Of a stretch of DNA of 64,000 nt, positions 9,673 through 19,476 are shown piece by piece. The notes beneath the pieces are model-generated. The model saw nothing but the letters and a program-made list of their open reading frames with translations, had not been told where the DNA came from and made no database searches. The position numbers were made by a program, and so were the translations under genes. The stretch comes from Datnioides undecimradiatus. Taxonomy: Eukaryota; Chordata; Actinopteri; Lobotiformes; Datnioididae. The stretch covers positions 2,001,501 through 2,065,500 of the forward strand of contig WARS01000030.1 in NCBI GenBank assembly GCA_008933995.1, read 5' to 3'. The stretch's first letter is position 1, and each line of letters starts with the position of its first letter.

Positions 9673-10162
9673 CTAGGGGATTTAAAAAACTCCAACCTCT
9701 GGGTGCGGCTCTGGGGTTTCTTTTTATAGGGAAGCAAAAGATTTGCTTGATCAAGGCATCTTTGCAACATCAGCCATCTGTCCGATTGAAGACTCCAGCT
9801 GAGTCAAGCGGTTTAACTGATTTCCTACTAAAACCTGCTAAATACTACTCCACAAAAGCAAAAGCTGCCTGAGGACAGGCATGGCAGCTGACAGCAAGGG
9901 CAGAATGAAGCTGCCTGACTGCCATCAAAGTCTGATGTTTGAATGTCAAGCTATTTTTTTTAATTAGCCAGCAGTCTGATAATTTTTCACCTCTTTTTTA
10001 AAGTTTTGTATTGATGGGGAGACAGTGGTATGTTTCCTTTCAAAAGGTTTTAAGCCACCTCACATAGAGCTTGGAGAAAGTTGGAAGAACTGTGGGTGAG
10101 AATGCCTTTACATTTCTGGGGTGTGGAGTACTACAGAGCTTTGAATAAGGGCGCGTTCCTTT
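9673..10162. other. Spacer between the converging Polinton gene blocks
   Basis: No gene is recognised. A short open piece near 10015-10040 reads MGRQWYVSFQK but is not identifiable. Poly-T runs occur near 9950. This is where the rightward capsid/protease genes and the leftward polymerase gene meet. Confidence 0.4.
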
Positions 10163-12900
10163 TTAAGCGCTAATCTGTAATTTGTCACAATTGTTGTTAA
10201 ACAACACCAGATAGTTGCAGACTAATGGTGCGGCTGTGTTTATCCTTTTATCATGCTTTATGTTGTGCTGAGGAAGCTCGATCATGCTCTCTTCCTCTGC
10301 CTTAGAGTTGTTAAAGAAACCCTCCACCAGCTCTCTAACGCTGTTGAAGTTGACCAGATCACAGCATTCCTTGGTCTGTGAGATGCCTTTGGCACATATC
10401 ACTACTTGTTTCTTGTCTCTGGTTTGGTAGACGTAACTCTTGGGACCGGCCGAAACAAATTCCTGAATGCTGTCACCCCCCAGCTCATCTATCAGCTGAC
10501 CTAGGTAATCCCCCAATTCTTTTATTACATACACCAGGCTGTCGGTGTCCTTATAAAAGCAGTGGTCCCCAACCACCGGGCCACGGACCGCTACTGGTCC
10601 ATGGGTCATTTGGTGCCGGGCCGCTCAGAAAAAGATAAAAAAATATTTTATTGATTATCAGAGTCTGAAAAATGTTTTATTTTGAAAAAATAAACATAAG
10701 GAACACACTTGTGTCATTGTCTCCCATTACCCTCAGATGCGACCGGCTTGTTGAAGCTCAGGGCTCCCACTAATTCAGTGCAATGGTGAGTTGTATTTTT
10801 ATGCACTTGGTTTTTATTTGTTTCTATGCAGGTCCATGAAAATATTGTTTTACATGAAACCGGTCCGTGGCGCAAAAAAGGTTGGGGACCGCTGTTATAA
10901 AGGACTCTTTCTTGCAGCCGTTCCAGATAACCGTATGTGGTTAGTCGTGCATACGTGGTGGTGAAGGCGGCTATGAAAATGTTGACTCTGCTAGGAGGTA
11001 CGACGCAACATTTGTTGTAATCTTTCTGAACCATGGCTGTTTTGTCGTTAATAAAATTAAAGTACTTGACGTATTGCATTGAAACCATCATATGAATGAG
11101 AAATTGACCTGAATTTTGTCAGGGTCTAAGCGAATGCCCTGATGGGTCTCATAGTCCCTGATGTACTTTTCCCTGCTTTCTCGATCCCTAGCCTCAGATG
11201 GATAGCCTGAGTCTTCCTATTTACCTTTTAGAACAGTGTGCGTGTAGTTGATGGAACTGCTCTGGTTCTCAAAGTGCCACACCTCTGTGAGTCTGTAGTC
11301 TATTGAGGGCTTTGTTTAGTTCAACGCTTACCCAGACCCCCATCAGCACTCTGGCCTCGTCATCATGTCGGCAGAGACCGTCCTGATAATTGATTTCAGT
11401 GCAGGTGCGGCAGAGGGTAAACACTAATTTACCACGCAATGTTTAGTGGGGTAAAACGGGGAAATAGAGTTTGCAAGGCGGGTACACTACGGCCTTAATG
11501 AGGCCAAAGTACTTTTGAGGCTTGTCAGAGTCTCTGTAGATGATGTTAGGGTGTCCTAGTGGGTAAGGGAAGCTGCAGTTCATGTATGGATACAGGGAAG
11601 TGATGTCAACATAATGTATTTTTTCATCTTTTTTTAAAATTTTTGGTCATCTCTGTCCAATCGTGTTCTCTTATGATGATGGTGCAGAGGCCGTAAACAG
11701 ACCTTAAAGTCTCCAATTTCTCCTCGCTAGCAGCATGCAGCTCCTCAAAGCTAGTGCCTGTCAGAGGGCAGGTGTCATGTGGATAAATATGTTTCTGCTG
11801 AACACCTCCCATTCCAACCACTGGATGGAGACGTCCTTTTTGCACTGGCATCTGTAGCCGTTGGGGGAAGGTATGGCTAAGGTATTAGGAGTCAGGAAAT
11901 TGGTGACAAACACTTTCATGCAGGTTGAAGCAATGGTGCAACCCTCACGAACAATCTCAACGTCATTTCGACCATAATGCCGAGCTTCCTCCTCAAAGTT
12001 AAAGCTGCCTTGGGCGGCTTCTCTGTACCAGTTAAAAAATTCTTTCTGCTTGCTCAGACTGTGCCTTAATAAAGGGGCTCAGGGTAAGGCTCTTTGTAGC
12101 CGAGATGCTTCTCTGAGCTAAAAAGAGGGGGAAAATGACCCTTGGTTTGGTTGCTGAAATGCTTTAGGCATAGCGCTGAGATGCATGGTGAGGAAAGACA
12201 AGGAGTCCATGAATTTCAGTCTATAATCAGGGTTGTCTATACAGAGAACTTTAGACTCATCCCTATCATGCAGTTGAGAATTAAGTAACTGTCAAATCCC
12301 TTGGAATTGTGGGCTATGAACGTAGTTCCCCAGTACAGAGGTCTCCTGTACTTTAGCAGAAAGTCTCTGATGCAATTTAGACTGTAGGATGACCATTCTA
12401 GGCCTTTCAAGGTTTTGGTACAGACAAAAGGGGACATACATGTTGGCATTGTTGAAAAATGTTGCATAATTATAGAGAATCAGTTTCTTATTGTGCTCTG
12501 TGGTCAGGAGGCAGGGCTGTATGTAGCAGCGATGATCTCCGTCGAACACGTCTGTGCCTAAAGGCTGTGCTTATCCACAGATGCGGCATTTGGGTGGAAC
12601 ACATTGGTGATTTTTCTGGTCCTTTTTGCACATGGCCACATAGCAATTTTTCTTACACTTCTGGCACTTATCAAATCGTAGGTACTAGTGTACATGTTGG
12701 CCACGGGCCTTAATTTAGGCTCTCTGGGCCTGGTCAGACAAGATGGGGAGAGATGCATCCGACACAGGGCAGACTTTTCAAGGATGCATATGCATTTTGA
12801 CAGACATGGCAGAAGCCTTTACATCTGTGTTTATTGAGATCAACGTAAACTTTAAAGCCGTAATCACAGACTTTTAGCGTAAAAAAATCGTAAAAAATTT
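10163..12900 (-). pseudogene. Polinton protein-primed DNA polymerase B, decayed
   Basis: This polymerase replicates the element by protein priming. Reading leftward from about 12.87 kb there is a Cys/His-rich N-terminal region (CKGFCHVCQNAY and following), then the 3'-5' exonuclease segment TTFIAHNSKGFDSYLILN (near 12.28-12.33 kb), RNDVEIVREGC and TIASTCMKVF (near 11.9-11.98 kb), and polymerase motif A as VDITSLYPYMN (near 11.58-11.61 kb). Then come NIFIAAFTTTYARL (near 10.97 kb), motif C as KDTDSLVYV and the downstream GDYLGQLIDELGGDSIQEF. The C-terminal frame, with a stop at 10163-10165, is the best preserved. At least six frameshifts and stops separate the pieces, and a hAT-type MITE (10560-10894) sits just before motif C. 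The N-terminus probably continues toward 13.29 kb but is unreadable there. Confidence 0.85.
10560..10894. mobile_element. hAT-type MITE inserted in the polB relic
   Basis: The insert is 335 bp with terminal inverted repeats: CAGTGGTCCCCAACC at 10560 and GGTTGGGGACCGCTG ending at 10894. It carries no coding capacity. Flanks on the polymerase strand read CTTTATAA on one side and CTTTTATAA on the other, an 8-bp target duplication with one inserted T, as expected for hAT elements. Polymerase coding sequence is readable right up to both borders. Confidence 0.85.
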
Positions 12901-13292
12901 TACACTGTAGTAGTGGTTTTGGAATAAAAATAGAAACAGAGCCTTAGCAGGTTTAGGAAAGATTGTCTCATATATAGAGAGGCTCTATTCTCCCCATTTC
13001 TGCAAAACACCACAATCTTATGGGTTTTTTTTTTTTCGTTTCAAATTTGTGAACGTCGCTGAAGGTCTCTGGCATCTGATCATTCAGGCCTGCGAGACGC
13101 TGTCACTCTGCCCCTAGATGTATGGCCTGGCTATCAGTGAGTGTATGGCGACCTTGCTTGGCCTCTGAGACAGCTCTTTCAATGACGTCATAAAAGCTTT
13201 CCATGACTTTGGAGTAGAACGCTGCATAATTAGATAGGCTTTTCTGGCTGAGGAACATTCACCATGTGTCTTATTTCCAAATTATTGAAGCG
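12901..13292. other. Unreadable right margin of the Polinton relic
   Basis: No clear coding signal is present. This may be the decayed N-terminal part of the polymerase gene or the start of the element's right terminal repeat. A T12 run lies near 13025. The stretch ends where hAT debris begins. Confidence 0.35.
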
Positions 13293-13579
13293 TTCTAGTG
13301 ATGGGTCGGTCGCAAGCAATCCGGCTCTTAGAGCTGGCTCTTTGAAGTGAGTGATGGGAGCCGGCTTCTGGTTGGGAGCCAATTTGTTTTTTTCTCACAT
13401 TTTTTTCTGTTAAAGCTGCACGTTCAGCCACGGTCAGATGCTCAGATGTGTGGTGGCATCTGTGTGTTAGAAGTGGGAGGGGATACTCACACACACAGCA
13501 CAGTGCGCACAGGAACAGGAGGGAGGGAGACGAGAGAGAACGTTGCAGAGACAGACTACACGCTGGGAAGGTGAGGAAA

Positions 13580-13765
13580 ATGAGTGACAGAAAATGGAGT
13601 AAAGGTTGGACACATTTTAACGTGATCGACAGTACAAAGGCAGAGTGTAGACTCTGCAAACATTTCACACCGAGCAGGCTCCACAAACAACTTGCACAGG
13701 CACATGCGATCTGTCTATCCATCAGTGCCATTAGAGGAGAAAAGACAAGCAAGGGAACCTGCTGA
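13580..13765 (+). pseudogene. BED zinc-finger N-terminus of a hAT transposase
   Basis: A 61-codon frame starts MSDRKWSKGWTHFNVIDS and continues TKAECRLCKH, followed by LHKQLAQAH. This is the BED-finger layout (aromatic residue, CxxC, then HxxxxH), as in the DNA-binding end of ZBED/hAT transposases. Residues between the CxxC and the His pair are fewer than usual, so the finger is damaged. The catalytic part is absent, and the frame stops just before an inserted MITE. Confidence 0.7.
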
Positions 13766-13774
13766 ACTGAACTA

Positions 13775-14029
13775 CAGGTACTACTCGGAAAATTAGAATA
13801 TAGACTCATTACATGCAAGGTGAGATATCTCAAGCATTTTTTGTTGTAATTTTGCTGATTATGATTATGATTATGATTTCCTAATCAGCAAAGTCAAAAC
13901 AAATAAAAACTTGAAATGTATTGATTCGCATACTATTTGTCTATATAATATGCACATTTCACCTTTAAAGTTGAGTTACAGAAATGCATGCACTTTTTCA
14001 GGATATTCTAATTTTCTGAGTAGTACCTG
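13775..14029. mobile_element. Tc1-like MITE, copy 1 (internally deleted)
   Basis: Terminal inverted repeats CAGGTACTACTCGGAAAA and its complement ending at 14029 are flanked on both sides by TA, the Tc1/mariner target duplication. The body is 255 bp without coding capacity. It shares its body with copy 2 but lacks about 117 bp present there. Confidence 0.85.
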
Positions 14030-14352
14030 TATTTCTTTCCTTTAGAACACGCTCTGCATCAGTTAAATCAGAATCATTCCCCTCAAAACAGCATTGTAGT
14101 TCCCTCCCAGATGGTAAAAGGGGTAGGTCCTAATCCCTGTGTGACTCAGCGTGAATGCTTTAGTGATGGGAATTCCGTCTCTTTCCAGAAAGTCGGTTCT
14201 TTTGGCTCGGCTTACTAAAAAGAGCCAGCTCTTTCGGCTCCCAACAGGGTCCTGTTGCTTAAATTAATCTATTACCAAATTATGTATAGAGTGATGCTGT
14301 AGACATTGTAGGAGCAGCAACAGTTGCAGTCGACCCACTGGCACCTTCATTA

Positions 14353-14724
14353 CAGGTACTACTCGGAAAATTAGAATATCGTGTAAAAGTTGTTTTATTC
14401 AGGCAATCAAACATAAAAGGTGAAACCAATACATTTTATAAACCCATTACATGCAAAGTGAGATATCTCAAGCATTTTTTGTTGTAATTTTGCTGATTAT
14501 GATTATGATTATGATTTCAAGCAATATTCAAATTTTCTGAGTTTTTGAATTTGAGGTTTTCTGAAGCTGCAAGTCCTAATCAGCAAAATCAAAACAAATA
14601 AAAGCTTGAAATATATTGATTCACATACTATTTGTCTATATAATATGTACATTTCACCTTTAAAGTTTAGTTACAGAAATGCATGCACTTTTTCAGGATA
14701 TTCTAATTTTCCGAGTAGTACCTG
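14353..14724. mobile_element. Tc1-like MITE, copy 2
   Basis: This has the same terminal inverted repeats as copy 1, with TA at both borders (14351-14352 and 14725-14726). The body is 372 bp and has no transposase. A GATTAT tandem tract near 14494-14515 is shared with copy 1. Confidence 0.85.
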
Positions 14725-14726
14725 TA

Positions 14727-15455
14727 GACCTCTGCTCCTAATTCGTTGCCTCCCTGCTCTCAGTAAGACTCTTTTCTCGTTCCCAAGCTGTGTTTAATTT
14801 TCTTGCTCTAGTTTTTGTATGTATCACCATCGTTATGTAGACGGTTCCACCAGACTGACGTTAACATTCAGACATAATATTAACAAATATGTCAGTTATT
14901 TGAATTGTTGTTCATAACAAACACTAATAATATTCACTCTGTTTTCCACTTTCTGTCTTTACACACACACCGTCTACTTCCCAGTGTAAACCCACAATGG
15001 AAGACTTGAAGCTCTGCATCTGGGATGACAACATAGAAGATACGGAGCAGATGAGAAGGACGGAGGAGACCAGGAGCAGCTGAAGAGCGGTGGTCACCTT
15101 TCATTCACTGGGCTCAGTGAATAAACTCCTCAGTGAGACTATAAGTGAGTGAATGTGAGTCACATGAAGCCTCTTCAATCTGATTTCATTGTTTCTCTTC
15201 TTATTGTGTTATTGGAGGTTATGGTCTTCAGTCCAGCTACCAATAATGCAAAGCTTGTATGGTTGTGTCCAAAACATCTTCCTGATGGGAGCTGCAGACT
15301 CAGATGTAATTCTTTATTTGTTCATCACTGCTAGTATGTCTGGTGCAAAGAAAGGAGAGCCCACAGGAAGAGGAGGAAGCCCGAAATCACAAGCCATTTG
15401 GAACCAATTAGCTCCCTGGAATGACCTGCACAGTCAAACCTCCACTGAGTCAGTA
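14727..15455. other. Stretch without a recognised gene
   Basis: A short frame near 14998-15082 reads MEDLKLCIWDDNIEDTEQMR and stops. It is not identified, and its polar composition gives no function. Nothing else is supported here. Confidence 0.35.
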
Positions 15456-15661
15456 GGCTCGTTTGAGATGAACTGCGCCTCGCCTGGAAAGTGGACAAGA
15501 CCAGGCAGCAGCAGCAGCAGGGGGTGGCGACAGCAAGCTGCAGTCGAGTTGGACAGTTTTCAGCAACTTTCACAGAAACAGGCTGCAGGAAGTTACATAA
15601 GTGTTTACATCCTGTCAGATCCGCAGGCTACTCGTAGTTTGCAGAGAGATGTAGGATAAGC

Positions 15662-17065
15662 ATGGCAGAGGAAATCGTATATGCTTTTTTGATCGCGGAC
15701 GAAGCCGAAGCTGAGGAGATCCCCCTTCTATTACACGAAGATGGGCTTGAATGGAGAAGGTAGTTTGATTCATGTTAATGTTTAAAATAAACTACACCAT
15801 ATTTCCACTGTTATATTTCATTTAATCTAGTGCAGTTTATGGATTCTAATTGTAATTCTTTACTTTCATATTATTAAAAACAACACTGTGGAGATACACA
15901 GCTTTAATTTTTTGATATTTCCAAGCTCAATGACTCACTGAGACAAAGTATAACCTGCCTTATTCTTCCCTCAGGTTGGCTCCAAAAATCCCAGGTTTTG
16001 TTGAGGAGGTGGTCCCGCTGTCTAATGTCACAGACTTTAAAAGTCATTTCAGACTATCCAGAGGACAAGTTGAGGTGGGCTTATCCAAAGCATTTTAAAG
16101 CCAAGGTATCACTGACGTTTGCATGTAAGTTTTACCACTTTCTCCTCTTTGCTAACCAGGACCTTTTGACCACACTGGGACCCTACCACATGAACAAACA
16201 ACAAAACAAATTACTAGTGTCCAACAGTTTTCTTGCCTGTCTCTGGACTCTGTCTAATCAGGAGTCATATCGGGGTGTGGCAGACAGATTTAATGTGTCA
16301 AAGTCCACAATTTCAATACATCTCCATCATTTTTGTTCCCTGGTTAATAAACATCTGTCCCATCACATTTCATGGCCTAGAGGGGAAGCCCTTCACGAAA
16401 CTCAGATACGTTTTCAAACAGCCGGCTTTCCAAATACAGTGTGTGCAGTTGATGGATGTCACATTCCAATTCTAAAACCCCAGTGCAAACATCCCATCGC
16501 TTATTACAATAGAAAACATTTTTACTCCGTCATCTTAACTGGTTTCTGTGACAGTCAACATTAATGTCGCTTCTGCCACATTAATGTTGGTCACCCTGGT
16601 AGCTGGCACGATTCTAGAGCATTTCGCAACACAGACGTTGCACGACTGCTCGAAGAAAATCCCCAGGCCCTGGTCCCTGAGGCAATGCATATTATTGGCG
16701 ATTCAGCCTATCCCCTGATGATGCAGCTTATGAAGCCTTACAGGGACAATGGTCGCCTAACTTCCAAACAAAAGCACTTCAACAAAAAGCTTAATTCGGC
16801 TCATGTGGTCATTGAGCATGCTTTTGGTCTTCTGAAGGCCAAGTTTAGGAGGCTACGGTGTCTTCATATGAAAAAAGTGTCAGACATCAGTTCAGCAGTT
16901 GCAGCAGGCTGCATTCTGCGCAATATTTGTTTGGACTCAGGTGACCAACTTCACGAGGATGACGAGGATCTTCACCTACTTGGAGACAGTGAAGATCCGC
17001 ACCAACCACAGCCCAACAACCCAGATGCGTCTCACTACAGAGACATGATTTGTGCTCACATTTGA
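15662..17065 (+). pseudogene. Harbinger DDE transposase (HARBI1-like), one in-frame stop
   Basis: This is the transposase of the PIF/Harbinger element and a relative of domesticated HARBI1. Three exons with consensus borders join in phase: 15662-15759 (ATG at 15662, MAEEIVYAFLI...), 15975-16074 (GFVEEVVPLSNVTDF) and 16160-17065. The helix-turn-helix region includes SYRGVADRFNVSKSTIS. The catalytic triad is visible as AVDGCHI (Asp about residue 164), IIGDSAYPL (second Asp) and VIEHAFGLLKAKFRRL (Glu). The total is about 367 codons, normal for the family. The only defect seen is a TAA at 16562-16564, between the first and second catalytic Asp, next to a 10-bp direct repeat (ACATTAATGT, 20 bp apart). 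The same frame is open on both sides, so the copy died recently or the stop is a sequencing artefact. Confidence 0.85.
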
Positions 17066-17406
17066 ACATCTAATTTTTTTTTCCAGTGTTTTTTTCCTCA
17101 ACACATTTTTGTGAGCTGGTGTGCAGTATGCCACAGGGTGATGTGGGGCACCTCAGGTTAAATGGTACATATATAATGGAATTTAAATACCTCCTTTAAA
17201 TATTTGATAAGACATTAAGTTTAGGTTTTAACTGAAGTGCCTCAACATCATCAAGACTTCTGCAGCCAACCACTGCTCCCTTTGCAGAGTTTTAAGTCTT
17301 GATGTTGCATCAAAAAGACAGATATGACACATTTTTTACATTTGTTACATTTTTTAATTTCGTAGTGCTTTGTTTTAGCAACTTTAACATTTCCTTTTGC
17401 TGCTTG

Positions 17407-18170
17407 CTAATGTCTTTTAGTTCTGTCAATATTTGTCCCATGCAAGTTATAATTTTTTTCCTCATATCCTCTTCTTCTTCTCCTCTCTTTTAGTCTCCTC
17501 CATCTTGCCAATTCTGGCCGTACGAGAGATTCGATTGCAGCTGTCCGCCGCTCAGCATGAACCTTATAAGTGTCGTGGAATGAGACTTTTTTGCATGTTT
17601 TGGGTCCAGTTGGTCTGTTTGAAGGACCAGGCTGTTCCTCCCTATCAAGTGGTTGTTGGCAGGACTTTTCTTGAGAAGCACTTTGACCAGGGAATAGTGG
17701 TGTGGAGATAATGCTGTCTGGTGAAGCACACCCCACACCAGAGCCACCAAATATTTCATCCATTTGCTGTAAAATGACAAAACCTGACAGGTATAAATCG
17801 TATTTAACACTGTTTGCTGAAACATTTGTCAGTTTAGCATTACAGCTATAAGGCACTGAAGCTCCACTGTTAAATGGTGTGTGGCTAAATACTAAACAGG
17901 AGGAGTCCCACTAATATTTAAGATCAAGTACTTACCGAGTAGTATTCACAGCTGACTTTGCCTTCTCCTGTTGCCCGAGATCAGTCCTTTGCCCTTCGAT
18001 ATGTTGTTAACATATTCCCTAGTTTTTTCCTTATTTTTTCATTTGAGAATGTGTATCCTTTTGCAATGAAGACCTATTCCAGTTTTTTATAAAACGCCAT
18101 TTTGTTTCTGTTGTATAGTTGGTGATGTGTCCTCGTTAGCTCAAGGAGAAACAAAGTTGTCTGATGTTTG
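17407..18170 (-). pseudogene. Harbinger Myb/SANT-like companion gene, decayed
   Basis: The second gene of PIF/Harbinger elements helps the transposase bind DNA and enter the nucleus. On the minus strand an exon at about 18170-17936 reads LLELTRTHHQLYNRNKMAFY, then a stop, then KGYTFSNEKIRKKLGNMLTT and YRRAKD, another TGA, then SRATGEGKVSCEYYS, with a consensus donor at 17935. The next exon starts at 17766 (QMDEIFGGSG...) and ends in a Lys/Arg-rich tail (RWRRLKERRRRRGYEEK), with its stop at 17407. The trihelix Myb/SANT pattern and the 'Y..MDEIFG' junction identify it. Two stops in the domain make it a pseudogene. Confidence 0.65.
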
Positions 18171-18261
18171 AATTTTGTAAAAACATTGCAGTTTTGTTAA
18201 AAACAGTCATATTTTACTTTTATCCTTAAATCTACAAAAAGTCACTGTACCTGTCTGGGAT

Positions 18262-18745
18262 TCATGGCATTCGGTCTGTGTGGAGGAGAATGGACCCAAG
18301 CTGCCTGGAGAAGATGACTGTGCATCTATGGGGTTGTGGGTGAATGTAGAAAGAGGCTGGGGACTGAACTTGAGAGGGGGTGGAGGACACTGTGGGATTG
18401 GGAATAGGAGTGGGATCCTGGGTCAATGCTGGTGGTTGATGAGTGGTGGATCCAGGAGGCTGAGTGACTGTACTGGTCATCTGCTGCATTGCTCTTTGTT
18501 GGTCATCTGCAAAAAAAGAACCCAGAATATCAGAAAAAAAGTATGAATCTGCATTTGAATATTCATGTTAATAATAAAGAATTTACCTTGAGTTTGTGCT
18601 GCTGCTCTTACTTGTTCCAGTATTTCCTTTGCATACTTTTGATCTGGAAAGTTGATCTCAGTTCAGAATCATCATCTAAATTTACTGTGGTATCATTTTT
18701 TTCCTTTGTTACTCACCACTGGGCTGGGAGATGGAATCTCCCCCT
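18262..18745 (-). pseudogene. Possible upstream exons of the Myb-like gene (Gln/Pro/Ser-rich)
   Basis: Minus-strand pieces with good splice borders lie upstream of the Myb exon: a short exon near 18712-18745, one near 18594-18645 (DQKYAKEILEQVRAAAQTQ), and one from about 18513 to 18250 (QQRAMQQMTSTVTQPPGS, then Pro/Thr/Ser-rich sequence with a frameshift near 18340). They may be the N-terminal part of the same gene or an unrelated fragment. Function cannot be given. Confidence 0.3.
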
Positions 18746-18770
18746 GGAGGGAGGGAGGGAGGGAGGGAGG

Positions 18771-18806
<36 letters not shown>
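18742..18806. repeat. (GGGA)n(GA)n purine microsatellite
   Basis: GGAG/GGGA tetranucleotide units run into about 15 GA dinucleotides. The tract lies inside the Harbinger element. Confidence 0.95.
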
Positions 18807-18809
<3 letters not shown>

Positions 18810-19476
18810 CAGGGTAAACCAGGTATATATATCCAGGGAGCACACCGGGCCCAGGTGTAGCTCATACCCCAGACGATCCCTCCATTCAGCACCTGCAGAG
18901 GAACCCTAAACAGGGACACCTAGCGTCCAGGAGGGGTCGTCACAAAAGGTTTTAGGTCATACACCATGGAATTTTCCAGTTTTTCCATTACACACTCATA
19001 TATGTGAAGACTGAAACATTGGGCAGATATTAATCCTTGGATTAATGCTTATTGAATTAGTTCAGCCTTCTCTGGCTGTAAAATCTGTATTTGTCGTTTT
19101 ATTTATTTTGGTTTGTAGACATGTATAAATGAGTGCGAATCTGCCATCGTATTCTATCCCTCATTCTTTTGGTCTGTAAACAGTGATTCGCCACAAAACT
19201 AAACACTAAAACTAAACTAAGAGCCAATCAGCTCTTTGATCGGGCGAGAGCCAGGCGTTTCCCATCATGCCCTGGGTTTTGCAGTCGGGGGAGGGCAACT
19301 GCGGCGCCTGGCTGTGAAGCCTGCGGCCGCCTCGATCTCCCGAGGTTATCGTTGTCCATTAGTTTATGACGTCAGAGCAAGTCGGGCTCAAGTCGGACAG
19401 AAATCTAACCGGCATGTATTGTACGCCGATCGCCGGTGATCGATTCTGCGCAGGCCTGGCTCATCTCGAACGAGCC

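Larger units (their letters stand above)
4230..13290. mobile_element. Maverick/Polinton (adintovirus-like) endogenous element, decayed
   Basis: This block of about 9 kb carries the diagnostic Polinton gene set in broken form: a retroviral-type integrase (5.6-6.16 kb), capsid genes (7.66-9.3 kb), an adenain-like cysteine protease (9.3-9.67 kb) and a protein-primed family-B DNA polymerase on the opposite strand (10.16 to about 12.9 kb). Capsid and protease genes run rightward and the polymerase leftward, so the two blocks converge near 9.7-10.2 kb. Every gene has frameshifts, stops or deletions, so the copy is not functional. A packaging ATPase was not found. Later insertions are a LINE fragment (6.75-7.41 kb) and a hAT-type MITE (10.56-10.89 kb). 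Outer limits are approximate: the right side is cut by hAT debris at about 13.29 kb, and no terminal repeats were found on the left. Confidence 0.85.
13293..14260 (+). mobile_element. hAT (ZBED-type) transposon debris
   Basis: Two hAT-like ends in the same orientation (TAGTGATGGG at about 13297 and again at about 14161), each followed by GGCTC/GAGCC-rich subterminal repeats, bracket a BED-finger coding fragment. Both ends read left to right, so this is not one intact element but a rearranged or nested remnant. A Tc1-like MITE (13775-14029) has inserted inside it. Confidence 0.65.
15456..19476. mobile_element. PIF/Harbinger DNA transposon, near complete (about 4.0 kb)
   Basis: Terminal inverted repeats GGCTCGTTTGAGATGA (15456-15471) and the complement of GGCTCGTTCGAGATGA (19461-19476) match at 15 of 16 bases and share a further CTGCGC motif just inside. 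Between them lie the two genes expected of the family: a DDE transposase on the plus strand and a Myb/SANT-type gene on the minus strand, converging. The flanking trinucleotides (GTA and TAT) do not match, so the target duplication has decayed or the ends have been shifted. Confidence 0.75.

Noticed and set aside
18713-18919. Minus-strand frame with (SLSLSLSPSLPPS) repeats
   Set aside because: It is a translation of the GGGA/GA microsatellite, not a gene.
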